A stretch of 29,696 nucleotides of DNA from an uncultured Pseudomonadota bacterium. GTDB lineage: Bacteria; Pseudomonadota; Gammaproteobacteria; Burkholderiales; Eutrophovitaceae. The stretch is taken from the NCBI GenBank assembly GCA_937983055.1, contig CALJLA010000250.1:1-29696 (forward strand), written 5' to 3'. Under the pieces are notes generated by a model. The model had not been told where the DNA came from and searched no databases. It was given only the letters and a program-made list of their open reading frames with translations. The first letter of the stretch is position 1, and every line of letters begins with the position of its first letter. Positions 7,435 to 14,000 of this stretch are shown here, piece after piece. Made by a program: the position numbers and the translations under genes.

Positions 7435-8586
7435 ATGAGCGGGCCGAAGCCATTCAAGGTGCATGTCGACGACAGCGTGCTGCAGGATCTCAGGCAGCGG
7501 CTGGAACGCACGCGCTGGCCGGACGAGGTGCCCGACAATCGCTGGCGCTACGGCACCGATCTCGCCTATCTGCGCTCCCTGGTCGATTACTGGCGCAGCG
7601 GCTACGACTGGCGCAGGCATGAAGCGGCGCTGAACGCCTTCGACCAGTACAAGGTCAGGTTGTCCGGTATCGACGTGCACTACATTCAGGCGCCGGGCAA
7701 GGGGCCGAAGCCGATGCCGCTGCTGCTCTCGCACGGCTGGCCCGGCTCGGTGTTCGAGTTTCACAAGCTCATCCCGATGCTCACCGATCCGGCCGCCCAC
7801 GGCGGCAACGCCGCGGATGCGTTCACCGTGATCGCGCCCTCGCTGCCGGGGTACACCTTTTCGTTCGCGCCGGGGCAGCAGCGCTTTTCGGCCGAGATGA
7901 TTGCCGACACCTTTGCCGAACTGATGAGCGGCGTGCTCGGCTATCGGAAATTCGCCGCGCAGGGCGGCGACTGGGGCGCCTTCATCACCTCGCGTATGGG
8001 TTACGCCCACCCTGACAAGCTGCACGGCATTCATCTGAACCTGCTCGCCGTGCGGCGCGACCCGAAAATGCTCGACAACCCCACCGCCGAGGAAAAGAAG
8101 TTCCTCGACGAACTCAACACCTTCATGAAGGAGGAAACCGGCTACCAGTGGATCCAGGGCACCCGCCCGCAGACGCTGGCGTACGGCCTGACCGACTCGC
8201 CGGTTGGCCTGGCAGCGTGGCTGGTGGAGAAGTTCCAGCGCTGGACCGATTGCAACGGCAATCCGGACAACGCGCTGACGCGGGACGAAATGCTCACCGA
8301 CATCATGCTGTACTGGGTAACCGGCGCGATTGGTTCGACCTTCTGGCCCTACTACGCGCGCATGCACGGGCCCTGGCCGGTGCCGGAGGGCGAGCAGGTG
8401 AAAGTGCCGATGGGCTACGTCGAGTTTCCGAAGGAGATCCTGCGCCCCCCGCGTTCGGTGGCGCAGCGCATGTACGCCGACATCCGGCGCTGGACGGTGG
8501 CCGAGCGCGGCGGGCACTTCGCCGCGCTCGAGCAGCCGCAGGTGCTGGCGCGCGAGATTCGCGAGTTCTTCCGGCCGTTCCGCTGA
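7435..8586 (+). CDS. Epoxide hydrolase-family alpha/beta hydrolase (EHN domain)
   Basis: 383 residues, the size of microsomal-type epoxide hydrolases. The N-terminal EHN domain (about 5-110: LQDLRQRLERTRWPD, then YDWRRHEAALN) precedes the hydrolase core. HGWPGS (100-105) forms the oxyanion hole, the nucleophile is D179 in QGGDWGAF, and H361 is in GGHFAALEQP. YYARMHG supplies a candidate oxyanion Tyr. Members open epoxides to diols, but related bacterial proteins have other roles, so the substrate is unknown. AGGGAGGGG lies ahead of the ATG. It follows the HExxH gene by about 100 bases on the same strand. Confidence 0.88.
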   Translation: MSGPKPFKVHVDDSVLQDLRQRLERTRWPDEVPDNRWRYGTDLAYLRSLVDYWRSGYDWRRHEAALNAFDQYKVRLSGIDVHYIQAPGKGPKPMPLLLSHGWPGSVFEFHKLIPMLTDPAAHGGNAADAFTVIAPSLPGYTFSFAPGQQRFSAEMIADTFAELMSGVLGYRKFAAQGGDWGAFITSRMGYAHPDKLHGIHLNLLAVRRDPKMLDNPTAEEKKFLDELNTFMKEETGYQWIQGTRPQTLAYGLTDSPVGLAAWLVEKFQRWTDCNGNPDNALTRDEMLTDIMLYWVTGAIGSTFWPYYARMHGPWPVPEGEQVKVPMGYVEFPKEILRPPRSVAQRMYADIRRWTVAERGGHFAALEQPQVLAREIREFFRPFR

Positions 8587-8651
8587 GCGGCCGCGGGCCG
8601 CGGCGTATCATCCCCACGTTGGCGCGGGTGCGCGCCTCGTGAGGATCGTGC

Positions 8652-9890
8652 ATGCAGACATTCATCCGGGCAGCCGTCTGTGCGTTGATGGTCGCCGCCG
8701 CGGGCGCCGTGCAGGCGGCGGAGACCATCCGCATCGCCCTGATCGACCCGCTCAGCGGCCCCGAGGCCGAGCTGGGCCAGAGCGCCTTCCGACATCTTTC
8801 GGCCGCGGTGGATTTCGCCAATCTGAACGGCGGCGCGCTGGGTCTGAAGCTGGAGGTCGTGCCCTTCGACAACCAGGGCCGCCCCGAACAGTCGCTCGAG
8901 GCGCTGCGCCAGTCGATCGAGCGCGGCATTCGCCTGGTGGCGCAGGGCGTCGGCTCCGACGTCGCCCGTGCGCTGATGGCCGCGGTCAACGAGCACAACG
9001 AGCGCAACCCCGGCCGGTCGGTGCTGCTGATCAACGTCGGCGCGGGCGATCCGGCGCTGACCGGTGCCGAATGCAGCTACTGGCACTTTCGCTTCGATGC
9101 GCACCTGGACATGAAGGCGCAGGTGCTGGCCGGTGCGATCGCGCGCAATCCCGCGATCGAGAGCGTGTACCTGGTCAACCGCGACAACGCCGCCGGTCGG
9201 CGCTTCGCCGCGGAAGCCGCGCGGCTGCTGCCGGAAAGGCGGGCAGGGCTGCGCATCGCAGGTAGCGAATTGCACGCCGGGGACGCGCGCGATTTCGCGC
9301 CGATTGCCGCGCGCATCGCCGCCTCCGGTGCCCACGCGGTGGCCACCGCGAACATCGGCGAGGACCTCGCCGCGCTGCTGCGCGCGGCGCGCAAGGCCGG
9401 CGTCGACGCGAGCTTCTACACCCTGCACGCCGAGCATGCCGGGACGCCGCAGGCGCTGGCGCAGCTCGCGCCGGTGGATGTGCGCAACGTCACCGCCTGG
9501 CATCCCAACATAGAAGGCAACCGGCTCGACCTGTTTGCCGCCGGTTATCGCGCGCTGGCCGGCGAAAACTGGCATCGGCTGCCGGTCTACCTGGCGGTGC
9601 ACATGCTGGTGACCGCGATGGAAACCGCGCGCGGGCTCGAACCCGCGCGCATCGTGGCGGTGCTCGAAGGCCTGTCGTTTCTCGGGCCGAACGGGCCGAT
9701 CGCGATGCGCAAGGACGACCACCAGCTTCTGCAGCCGTTGTGCATCGCGCGTCTGGCGAAAATCGATGCCAATGCGGTCAGCCTTCACCCGGACGTGAAG
9801 GACTACGGCTGGGTCACCGAGGCGCGCGTCGATACCGAGGCCACCGTATTGCCGACCGACTGCCGCATGGCGCGGCCGGGCCGGCGCTGA
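8652..9890 (+). CDS. ABC-type (branched-chain amino acid-like) substrate-binding protein 1
   Basis: 412-residue periplasmic binding protein of the Leu/Ile/Val type (type 1 fold). A signal peptide covers about 1-23 (cleavage near VQAAE), then TIRIALIDPLSGPEAELGQS starts the first lobe. It is a clear paralogue of the protein encoded at 11238-12473: shared blocks include DNxxxxPQ/EQSL, HNxRNPGR, WHFRFDA and WHPNI. Both have a Cys just before WHFRFDA and another near the C-terminus (LPTDCRM here), so a conserved disulfide is plausible. No permease or ATPase gene adjoins, so it must use a remote transporter or act as a sensor. The ligand is not predictable. Confidence 0.9.
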   Translation: MQTFIRAAVCALMVAAAGAVQAAETIRIALIDPLSGPEAELGQSAFRHLSAAVDFANLNGGALGLKLEVVPFDNQGRPEQSLEALRQSIERGIRLVAQGVGSDVARALMAAVNEHNERNPGRSVLLINVGAGDPALTGAECSYWHFRFDAHLDMKAQVLAGAIARNPAIESVYLVNRDNAAGRRFAAEAARLLPERRAGLRIAGSELHAGDARDFAPIAARIAASGAHAVATANIGEDLAALLRAARKAGVDASFYTLHAEHAGTPQALAQLAPVDVRNVTAWHPNIEGNRLDLFAAGYRALAGENWHRLPVYLAVHMLVTAMETARGLEPARIVAVLEGLSFLGPNGPIAMRKDDHQLLQPLCIARLAKIDANAVSLHPDVKDYGWVTEARVDTEATVLPTDCRMARPGRR

Positions 9891-9986
9891 GCGTTGTGGC
9901 GGGGCAGTCTGGCGGCCGCGGTTCTCTTGCCCGATTGGACGGGCGGATCTGCTGGCCCGACGCCGCCATCTGTCGATGGGGTTCCC

Positions 9987-9992
9987 TATAAT
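9987..9992 (+). promoter_or_regulatory. Candidate -10 box for the TRAP binding-protein gene
   Basis: A perfect TATAAT stands in the 154-base gap after binding protein 1, 52 bases ahead of the GTG start at 10045. No good -35 hexamer is seen 16-18 bases upstream, so an activator may be needed or the match may be chance. If real, the TRAP gene has its own promoter. Confidence 0.35.
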
Positions 9993-10044
9993 CGCGGGCT
10001 TATATGGCTGCTTGGTGCGGCCTCGAAAAAAGGGGGAGAACGCA

Positions 10045-11121
10045 GTGATTCGAATCGGACCGATAGGGGCGGCAGCCGCCGCGCTGATGGCGCTGGCGGG
10101 CTGCGGCGGCGATGGCGGCGGCCAGCCTGCGGTGTCAACGGCGGCGGTCAAGCCGGTGCAGTTCAATCTGGCGAGCGCCTATCCCACCAGCCTGACTTTG
10201 CTCGGTGAGGCGGCGCCGCGGGTGGCCGACAAGATCCGGCGCGCTTCCGATGGCAGCATCGACTTCAAGGTGTTCGAGCCGGGCGCGCTGGTGCCGGGGC
10301 TGGAAGCGATCCAGGCGGCCTCGCGCGGGTCGGTCGACGCGGCGTGGTCGGCGACCGGTTTCTTCGCCGGCACCGATTCGGCGTTCAACCTGTTTACCAC
10401 CGTGCCGTTCGGCCCGGATATCCCGGAGTTTCTGGCGTGGATGGACTACGGCGGCGGCAAGGAACTGCAGGACGAACTGTTTGCGCCGCACGGCATCAAG
10501 GTCATCCCTTGCAGCATCATTCCGCCGGAAGCCTCCGGTTGGTTCCGCCGCGAGATCAAAACGGTCGACGACCTGCGCGGGCTGAAGATGCGCTTCTTCG
10601 GCATCGGCGCCAAGGTGATGGAAAAGCTCGGTGTCGCCACCCAGCTGCTCGCGCCCGGCGACATCTTCCAGGCGCTGCAGATGGGCACCATCGACGCGAC
10701 CGAATTCTCCATTCCCGCGCTCGACCGCAAGCTGGGCTTTTACCAGGTGGCGAAGTTTTACTACTTTCCCGGCTGGCACCAGCAGGCCACCATTAGTGCG
10801 CTGTTCGTCAACAAAAAGCGCTGGGACGCGCTGGCCGATTCGCAGCGCGCCATCATCGAGATCGCCTGCGGCGACATGCTGCGCCAGACCGCGGCCGAGG
10901 GCGAGGCGGCGCAGTGGGCGGCGATGCGCGAGCTGCGCGACAAGCACGGCGTGAAGATCATGCGCTGGTCGCCGGAGATGATGCAGGCCTTCCGCCGCGC
11001 GTGGGAGGAGGTCGTCGCCGAGGAATCCGCCGCCAATCCGAATTTCAAGCGGGTCTACAACTCGTACGCGCAGTTCCGCGAGAACTACGCGCTCTGGCGC
11101 GAGCACGGGTACTTGCGCTGA
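10045..11121 (+). CDS. TRAP transporter substrate-binding lipoprotein (DctP family)
   Basis: 358 residues from the GTG at 10045, chosen because GGGGGAGAA lies just upstream and the sequence then opens with a lipoprotein signal: hydrophobic AAAAALMALAGC with lipobox LAGC and lipidated Cys20. The mature protein is DctP-like: FNLASAYPTS, then DDLRGLKMRFFG, where the Arg of KMR is placed to bind the substrate carboxylate, and GDIFQALQMGTIDATEF. TRAP systems import organic acids using a sodium gradient and need DctQ/DctM membrane subunits, which are absent here. Being flanked by two ABC-type binding proteins is unusual. Related forms bind lactate, 2-oxoacids or mandelate-like acids; the ligand is not assigned. 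Confidence 0.88.
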   Translation: MIRIGPIGAAAAALMALAGCGGDGGGQPAVSTAAVKPVQFNLASAYPTSLTLLGEAAPRVADKIRRASDGSIDFKVFEPGALVPGLEAIQAASRGSVDAAWSATGFFAGTDSAFNLFTTVPFGPDIPEFLAWMDYGGGKELQDELFAPHGIKVIPCSIIPPEASGWFRREIKTVDDLRGLKMRFFGIGAKVMEKLGVATQLLAPGDIFQALQMGTIDATEFSIPALDRKLGFYQVAKFYYFPGWHQQATISALFVNKKRWDALADSQRAIIEIACGDMLRQTAAEGEAAQWAAMRELRDKHGVKIMRWSPEMMQAFRRAWEEVVAEESAANPNFKRVYNSYAQFRENYALWREHGYLR

Positions 11122-11170
11122 CGACGTCGTGCGCGACCGGTGTATCCTCCTGAGACCGGTCGTGCGTTAA

Positions 11171-11197
11171 GCGGCTTGCTGTAACGCAGCAAGCCGC
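11171..11197. other. Perfect 11-bp stem hairpin between two binding-protein genes
   Basis: GCGGCTTGCTG (11171-11181) and CAGCAAGCCGC (11187-11197) are perfect reverse complements around a TAACG loop. There is no following T-run, so it is not a canonical intrinsic terminator. It may protect the upstream transcript end, attenuate read-through, or be a regulator site. It lies 40 bases before the next start codon. Confidence 0.7.
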
Positions 11198-11237
11198 GCC
11201 GAAGAACCGGACTCGAACAACAGGAGGAGTGCAGCTC

Positions 11238-12473
11238 ATGAATCGGATTGCGTTCATCCGCTGTCTGCTGGCGGCCGCGCTGTTTGGCGGCGCGGCGGCC
11301 CAGGCGGCCGACACCATCAAGATCGCGCACATCGACCCGCAGAGCGGTCCGTTCGCCCTGCAGGGGCAGATGGGCAGCCGCCACATCCAGATGGCGATCG
11401 ACGAGATCAACGCGCGCGGCGGCGTGCTCGGCGGCCAGAAGCTCGAGCTGGTGTCGATCGACAACAAGTCCAGCCCGCAGGAAAGCCTGGTTGCGCTGAA
11501 GCAGGCGATCGACCAGGGTATTCGCTACATCACCCAGGGCAACGGCTCGCACGTCGGCCATGCGCTGACCGACGCGGTGCTCAAGCACAACCAGCGCAAT
11601 CCGGGCAGGGAGATTCTCTTTCTCAACCACGCGGCGATCGACCCGGCGCTGACCAACGAGAAATGCCATTTCTGGCACTTTCGCTTCGACGCCACGGTCG
11701 ACATGAAGATCGACGCGCTCACCTCCGCCATCGCCGGCCAGAAAGATATCAAGAGCGTCTACCTGCTGAACCAGGACTACGCCTACGGCCACTCGGTCGC
11801 AAAGGCGGCGAGGGAAATGCTCGCCGCCAAGCGCCCCGACATCAAGCTCGCCGGCGACGAGCTGCACCCGATCGGCAAGGTCAAGGACTTCGCGCCCTAC
11901 GTCGCCAAGATCAAGGCCTCCGGCGCCGACGCGGTGCTCACCGGCAACTGGGGCAACGACCTTGCGCTGCTCATCAAGGCCGCGGCCGACAGCGGCCTCA
12001 GGGCGCCGATGTACACCAACTACGCCTACCTGGTGGGCACGCCGCGCGCCATCGGAACCGCCGGCGCCGACCGGGTGAAAACCCTCACCAGCTGGCACCC
12101 GAACATCGACGGTTATCCGCTGCAGAGCTACTACACGAAGTACAAGAAGCAGCACAACGAAGACTGGAACTTCATTCCCATCAAGTACACGGTCGACATG
12201 TGGGCGATGGCCCTCGACAAGGCCGGCGCCAACGACCCCAACAAGGTCGCCGCCGCGCTGGAGAACATGCGCTACGACGGCGGCGTGGGTGAAGTGTGGA
12301 TGCGCCCGGACGACCACCAGCTGATGGAGCCGGTGTTCGTCGCCACCTTTACCAAGACCGGCGGCAAGGTGAAATTCGACGCCGACGACACCGGCTACGG
12401 CTGGAAGACCGACGTGCGCATCGACGCCAAGGACAACATCCTGCCGCACACCTGCAAGATGCAACGGCCGTGA
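11238..12473 (+). CDS. ABC-type (branched-chain amino acid-like) substrate-binding protein 2
   Basis: 411-residue periplasmic binding protein with signal peptide about 1-22 (cleavage near AQAAD), followed by TIKIAHIDPQSGPFALQGQ. It is a paralogue of the protein at 8652-9890 and is the more canonical of the two (DQDYAYG-type hinge segment NQDYAYGHSVAK, TGNWGNDLALL, SWHPNIDGYP). Cys residues before WHFRFDA and near the end (LPHTCKM) mirror those of the paralogue. The ATG at 11238 has AGGAGG ten bases upstream; a GTG at 11229 would sit one base from that site. No permease or ATPase is encoded nearby. The downstream neighbour is convergent, so this ends the cluster. Confidence 0.92.
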   Translation: MNRIAFIRCLLAAALFGGAAAQAADTIKIAHIDPQSGPFALQGQMGSRHIQMAIDEINARGGVLGGQKLELVSIDNKSSPQESLVALKQAIDQGIRYITQGNGSHVGHALTDAVLKHNQRNPGREILFLNHAAIDPALTNEKCHFWHFRFDATVDMKIDALTSAIAGQKDIKSVYLLNQDYAYGHSVAKAAREMLAAKRPDIKLAGDELHPIGKVKDFAPYVAKIKASGADAVLTGNWGNDLALLIKAAADSGLRAPMYTNYAYLVGTPRAIGTAGADRVKTLTSWHPNIDGYPLQSYYTKYKKQHNEDWNFIPIKYTVDMWAMALDKAGANDPNKVAAALENMRYDGGVGEVWMRPDDHQLMEPVFVATFTKTGGKVKFDADDTGYGWKTDVRIDAKDNILPHTCKMQRP

Positions 12474-12517
12474 TGACCGTTGTTTGCCTGGCGGTGCGCG
12501 GGTTTAGACAGAGCGGG

Positions 12518-13111
12518 TCAGCGCTTGCGGCGCACGGCGTCTTCGGCGATGCGGCAGGCGATCTCGATGGAAGTCCTGAGTCGCCCCAGGTCGCCGACGT
12601 AGCCTGACGCGGCCTCTTCCGCCCGCTTCCTGAGACGGGAGGGCGTGACCAGGCCGCGGCGCACCAGCAGCTCGATGTCGGCGCGGTCCTGGTCCGAGAG
12701 CCGCCCGATCTTCGATACCGCTAGATCGAGCGGCGACAGCAGCCGAACGTCGATCACCTTTGGATCGACGCCTTCGAGGGTCAATGCCACCGAGTCCTGC
12801 TGCGCGTCCTCGTGCAGCAGGCCGAGCGTGTCGTTGTACTGCCGGTCGAAATAGAGCATGCGCGCCGCGCCATCCGCGTCGCGGTAGGCCACCTCCAGGT
12901 TGTCCGGCAGGGCGATGCGCCGCGAGAAGACGGCGTCTACGTCTTCCGACACCCGCTCTCCGGTGTAAAGGTGCATGGCGGCGCCGCCGGCCACGTACAT
13001 GCGGATCGGCAGGCTGCGCCGGCTGGCGTTCGCCAGGCCCCGCTCGATACGCGAAACGATCTCGCGAAACGCCGCCACGTATTCCGGACGCGCCTGAGGG
13101 TCAGGCCGCAT
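12518..13111 (-). CDS. Nucleotidyltransferase-fold protein (AbiEii/DUF6036-like), probable toxin partner
   Basis: 197 residues. The N-terminal MYVAGGAAMHLYTGERVSEDVDAVF has the nucleotidyltransferase signature: a GG turn at 42-43 followed by the paired acids D57 and D59. A later block, LSPLDLAVSKIGRLSDQDRADIELL, is the typical downstream segment of AbiEii/DUF6036-like proteins. Members paired with HTH proteins are proposed toxins that transfer nucleotides to RNA or protein. Its ATG overlaps the upstream HTH gene by 11 bases, so translation is likely coupled. The 3' end converges on binding protein 2 with 44 bases between. An ordinary, non-toxic nucleotidyltransferase cannot be excluded. Confidence 0.75.
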   Translation of the reverse strand: MRPDPQARPEYVAAFREIVSRIERGLANASRRSLPIRMYVAGGAAMHLYTGERVSEDVDAVFSRRIALPDNLEVAYRDADGAARMLYFDRQYNDTLGLLHEDAQQDSVALTLEGVDPKVIDVRLLSPLDLAVSKIGRLSDQDRADIELLVRRGLVTPSRLRKRAEEAASGYVGDLGRLRTSIEIACRIAEDAVRRKR

Positions 13112-13634
13112 GGCGCTGCCGGGCGTTGAGCATCGGCACGAAGCGCGAAGGCTTTACCGGGCTGCGGTCCAGCCACAGCTGAAACACTTCGGGCGTGGAA
13201 CTTCCCGGGTGCAGCGTTTCGGCCAGGTTCAGCAGCGCGTGCCGGTCTCCCGCGCGCACGCTGTCCAGCGCCTCCGCCCCGCGCGCCGTACAAACCGGCG
13301 GCCCCGCGGCGCGCACCCGCTCGCGCTCCCGCTTCCCGGACGCTGCCAGCGCAAGCCCCCGCTCCTCGTCATCGCGGTCGAGGCGCTGCGGGAAGTGTCC
13401 GGTCGAAGGCGCCGCCGCGGCCTGCGCCCCCTGCACGGTGAGCTGCGCGCCCACCGCGAGCGCCAGCGCGCTCAGCGTCGCGAAATCGCAGCTCGTCCGC
13501 CGCCGCAGCCGCGAAAGCGTCTCCTTCGGCAGTCCGGCCGCCGCCGCCCACTGCGAATCGTTCATCCCCCGGGCGCGCGCCTGTTCGGTCAGCAGCGAGA
13601 GCAACTGCCCAAGTTCCGTGGTTGATGTATCCAT
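13101..13634 (-). CDS. XRE-like helix-turn-helix protein, probable antitoxin/autorepressor
   Basis: 177 residues from the ATG at 13634. An HTH domain lies at about 8-62 (MNDSQWAAAAGLPKETLSRL, then DFATLSALALAVG), resembling XRE/Cro-type repressors. An Ala/Arg-rich linker and a C-terminal helical region (HALLNLAETLHP, PEVFQLWLDRSP) follow and could bind the partner. It is the first gene of a two-gene unit with the nucleotidyltransferase, the order expected for antitoxin-toxin. The ATG has no Shine-Dalgarno and lies at the predicted transcription start, so the message may be leaderless; a TTG one codon upstream is less likely. Two palindromes over the promoter and start codon suggest autorepression. 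Confidence 0.75.
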   Translation of the reverse strand: MDTSTTELGQLLSLLTEQARARGMNDSQWAAAAGLPKETLSRLRRRTSCDFATLSALALAVGAQLTVQGAQAAAAPSTGHFPQRLDRDDEERGLALAASGKRERERVRAAGPPVCTARGAEALDSVRAGDRHALLNLAETLHPGSSTPEVFQLWLDRSPVKPSRFVPMLNARQRHAA

Positions 13635-13670
13635 CAATCATAGTGTAGCGAAGTTGATGTATACGTCAAC
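13621..13670 (-). promoter_or_regulatory. Twin-operator promoter of the HTH/nucleotidyltransferase module
   Basis: Two 18-bp imperfect palindromes of the same sequence lie 32 bp apart, about three helical turns: GTTGATGTATCCATCAAT (13621-13638; 7 of 9 pairs) and GTTGATGTATACGTCAAC (13653-13670; 8 of 9 pairs). On the minus strand TTGACG (13664-13669) can serve as -35, inside the upstream palindrome, and TACACT (13642-13647) as -10 with 16-bp spacing, between the palindromes. The downstream palindrome covers the expected transcription start and the ATG at 13634. Confidence 0.7.
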
Positions 13671-13747
13671 ATGCTTTCCTGGCCACGCGGAGGGCATAAG
13701 ATGAGACCGCGGCCTTGCCCAATGGCCGCCTTGGAGGGAGGTGGACC

Positions 13748-13873
13748 GTGCCCCGCCGCGTACCTCAACTGGCCAAGCTCAGCCGGCCTCGGCTGTATGA
13801 CGCTGTCGCGCGCGGACACGTTAGCGCCGCAGGCGCGGCGCGGACTCGCGCTAATGCAGCTTGGTGTGGGTGA
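13748..13873 (+). pseudogene. 5' remnant of a second MalT-like/BTAD regulator gene
   Basis: A GTG preceded by GGAGGGAGGTGG opens a 41-codon frame. Its residues 7-20, QLAKLSRPRLYDAV, are identical to residues 8-21 of the intact regulator at 14001, and the DNA is correspondingly similar. Homology then ends and the frame stops at 13873. The initiation signals and first ~22 codons of a paralogue therefore survive without the rest of the gene. The following bases up to 14000 hold no recognisable gene; they include a small CCCGC/GCGGG hairpin at 13926-13937 and presumably the promoter of the intact regulator. Confidence 0.75.
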
Positions 13874-14000
13874 GGGTTGCCGTGGACCGTTCGCTCATAT
13901 CCATGATCGCGCCTTATGCAGCTGCTCCCGCAAGCGGGCCTACGGCTAACGGGTCGCAGCCGCGCCTGCGGGTAGCGCGCCTTGGGACTGCGAGGCGCTG

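Noticed and set aside
6622..8517. A 631-codon open frame on the minus strand
   Set aside because: It lies opposite three well-supported plus-strand genes, and its product is His/Arg/Ala/Gly-rich with no domain pattern, as expected for the antisense of high-GC coding DNA.
9929..9944. GCCCG/CGGGC hairpin after binding protein 1
   Set aside because: It has only five pairs and no T-run, and is expected by chance at this base composition.
8415..10166. A 583-codon minus-strand open frame
   Set aside because: It covers the antisense of the epoxide-hydrolase end and binding protein 1 and shows no recognisable domain or signal.
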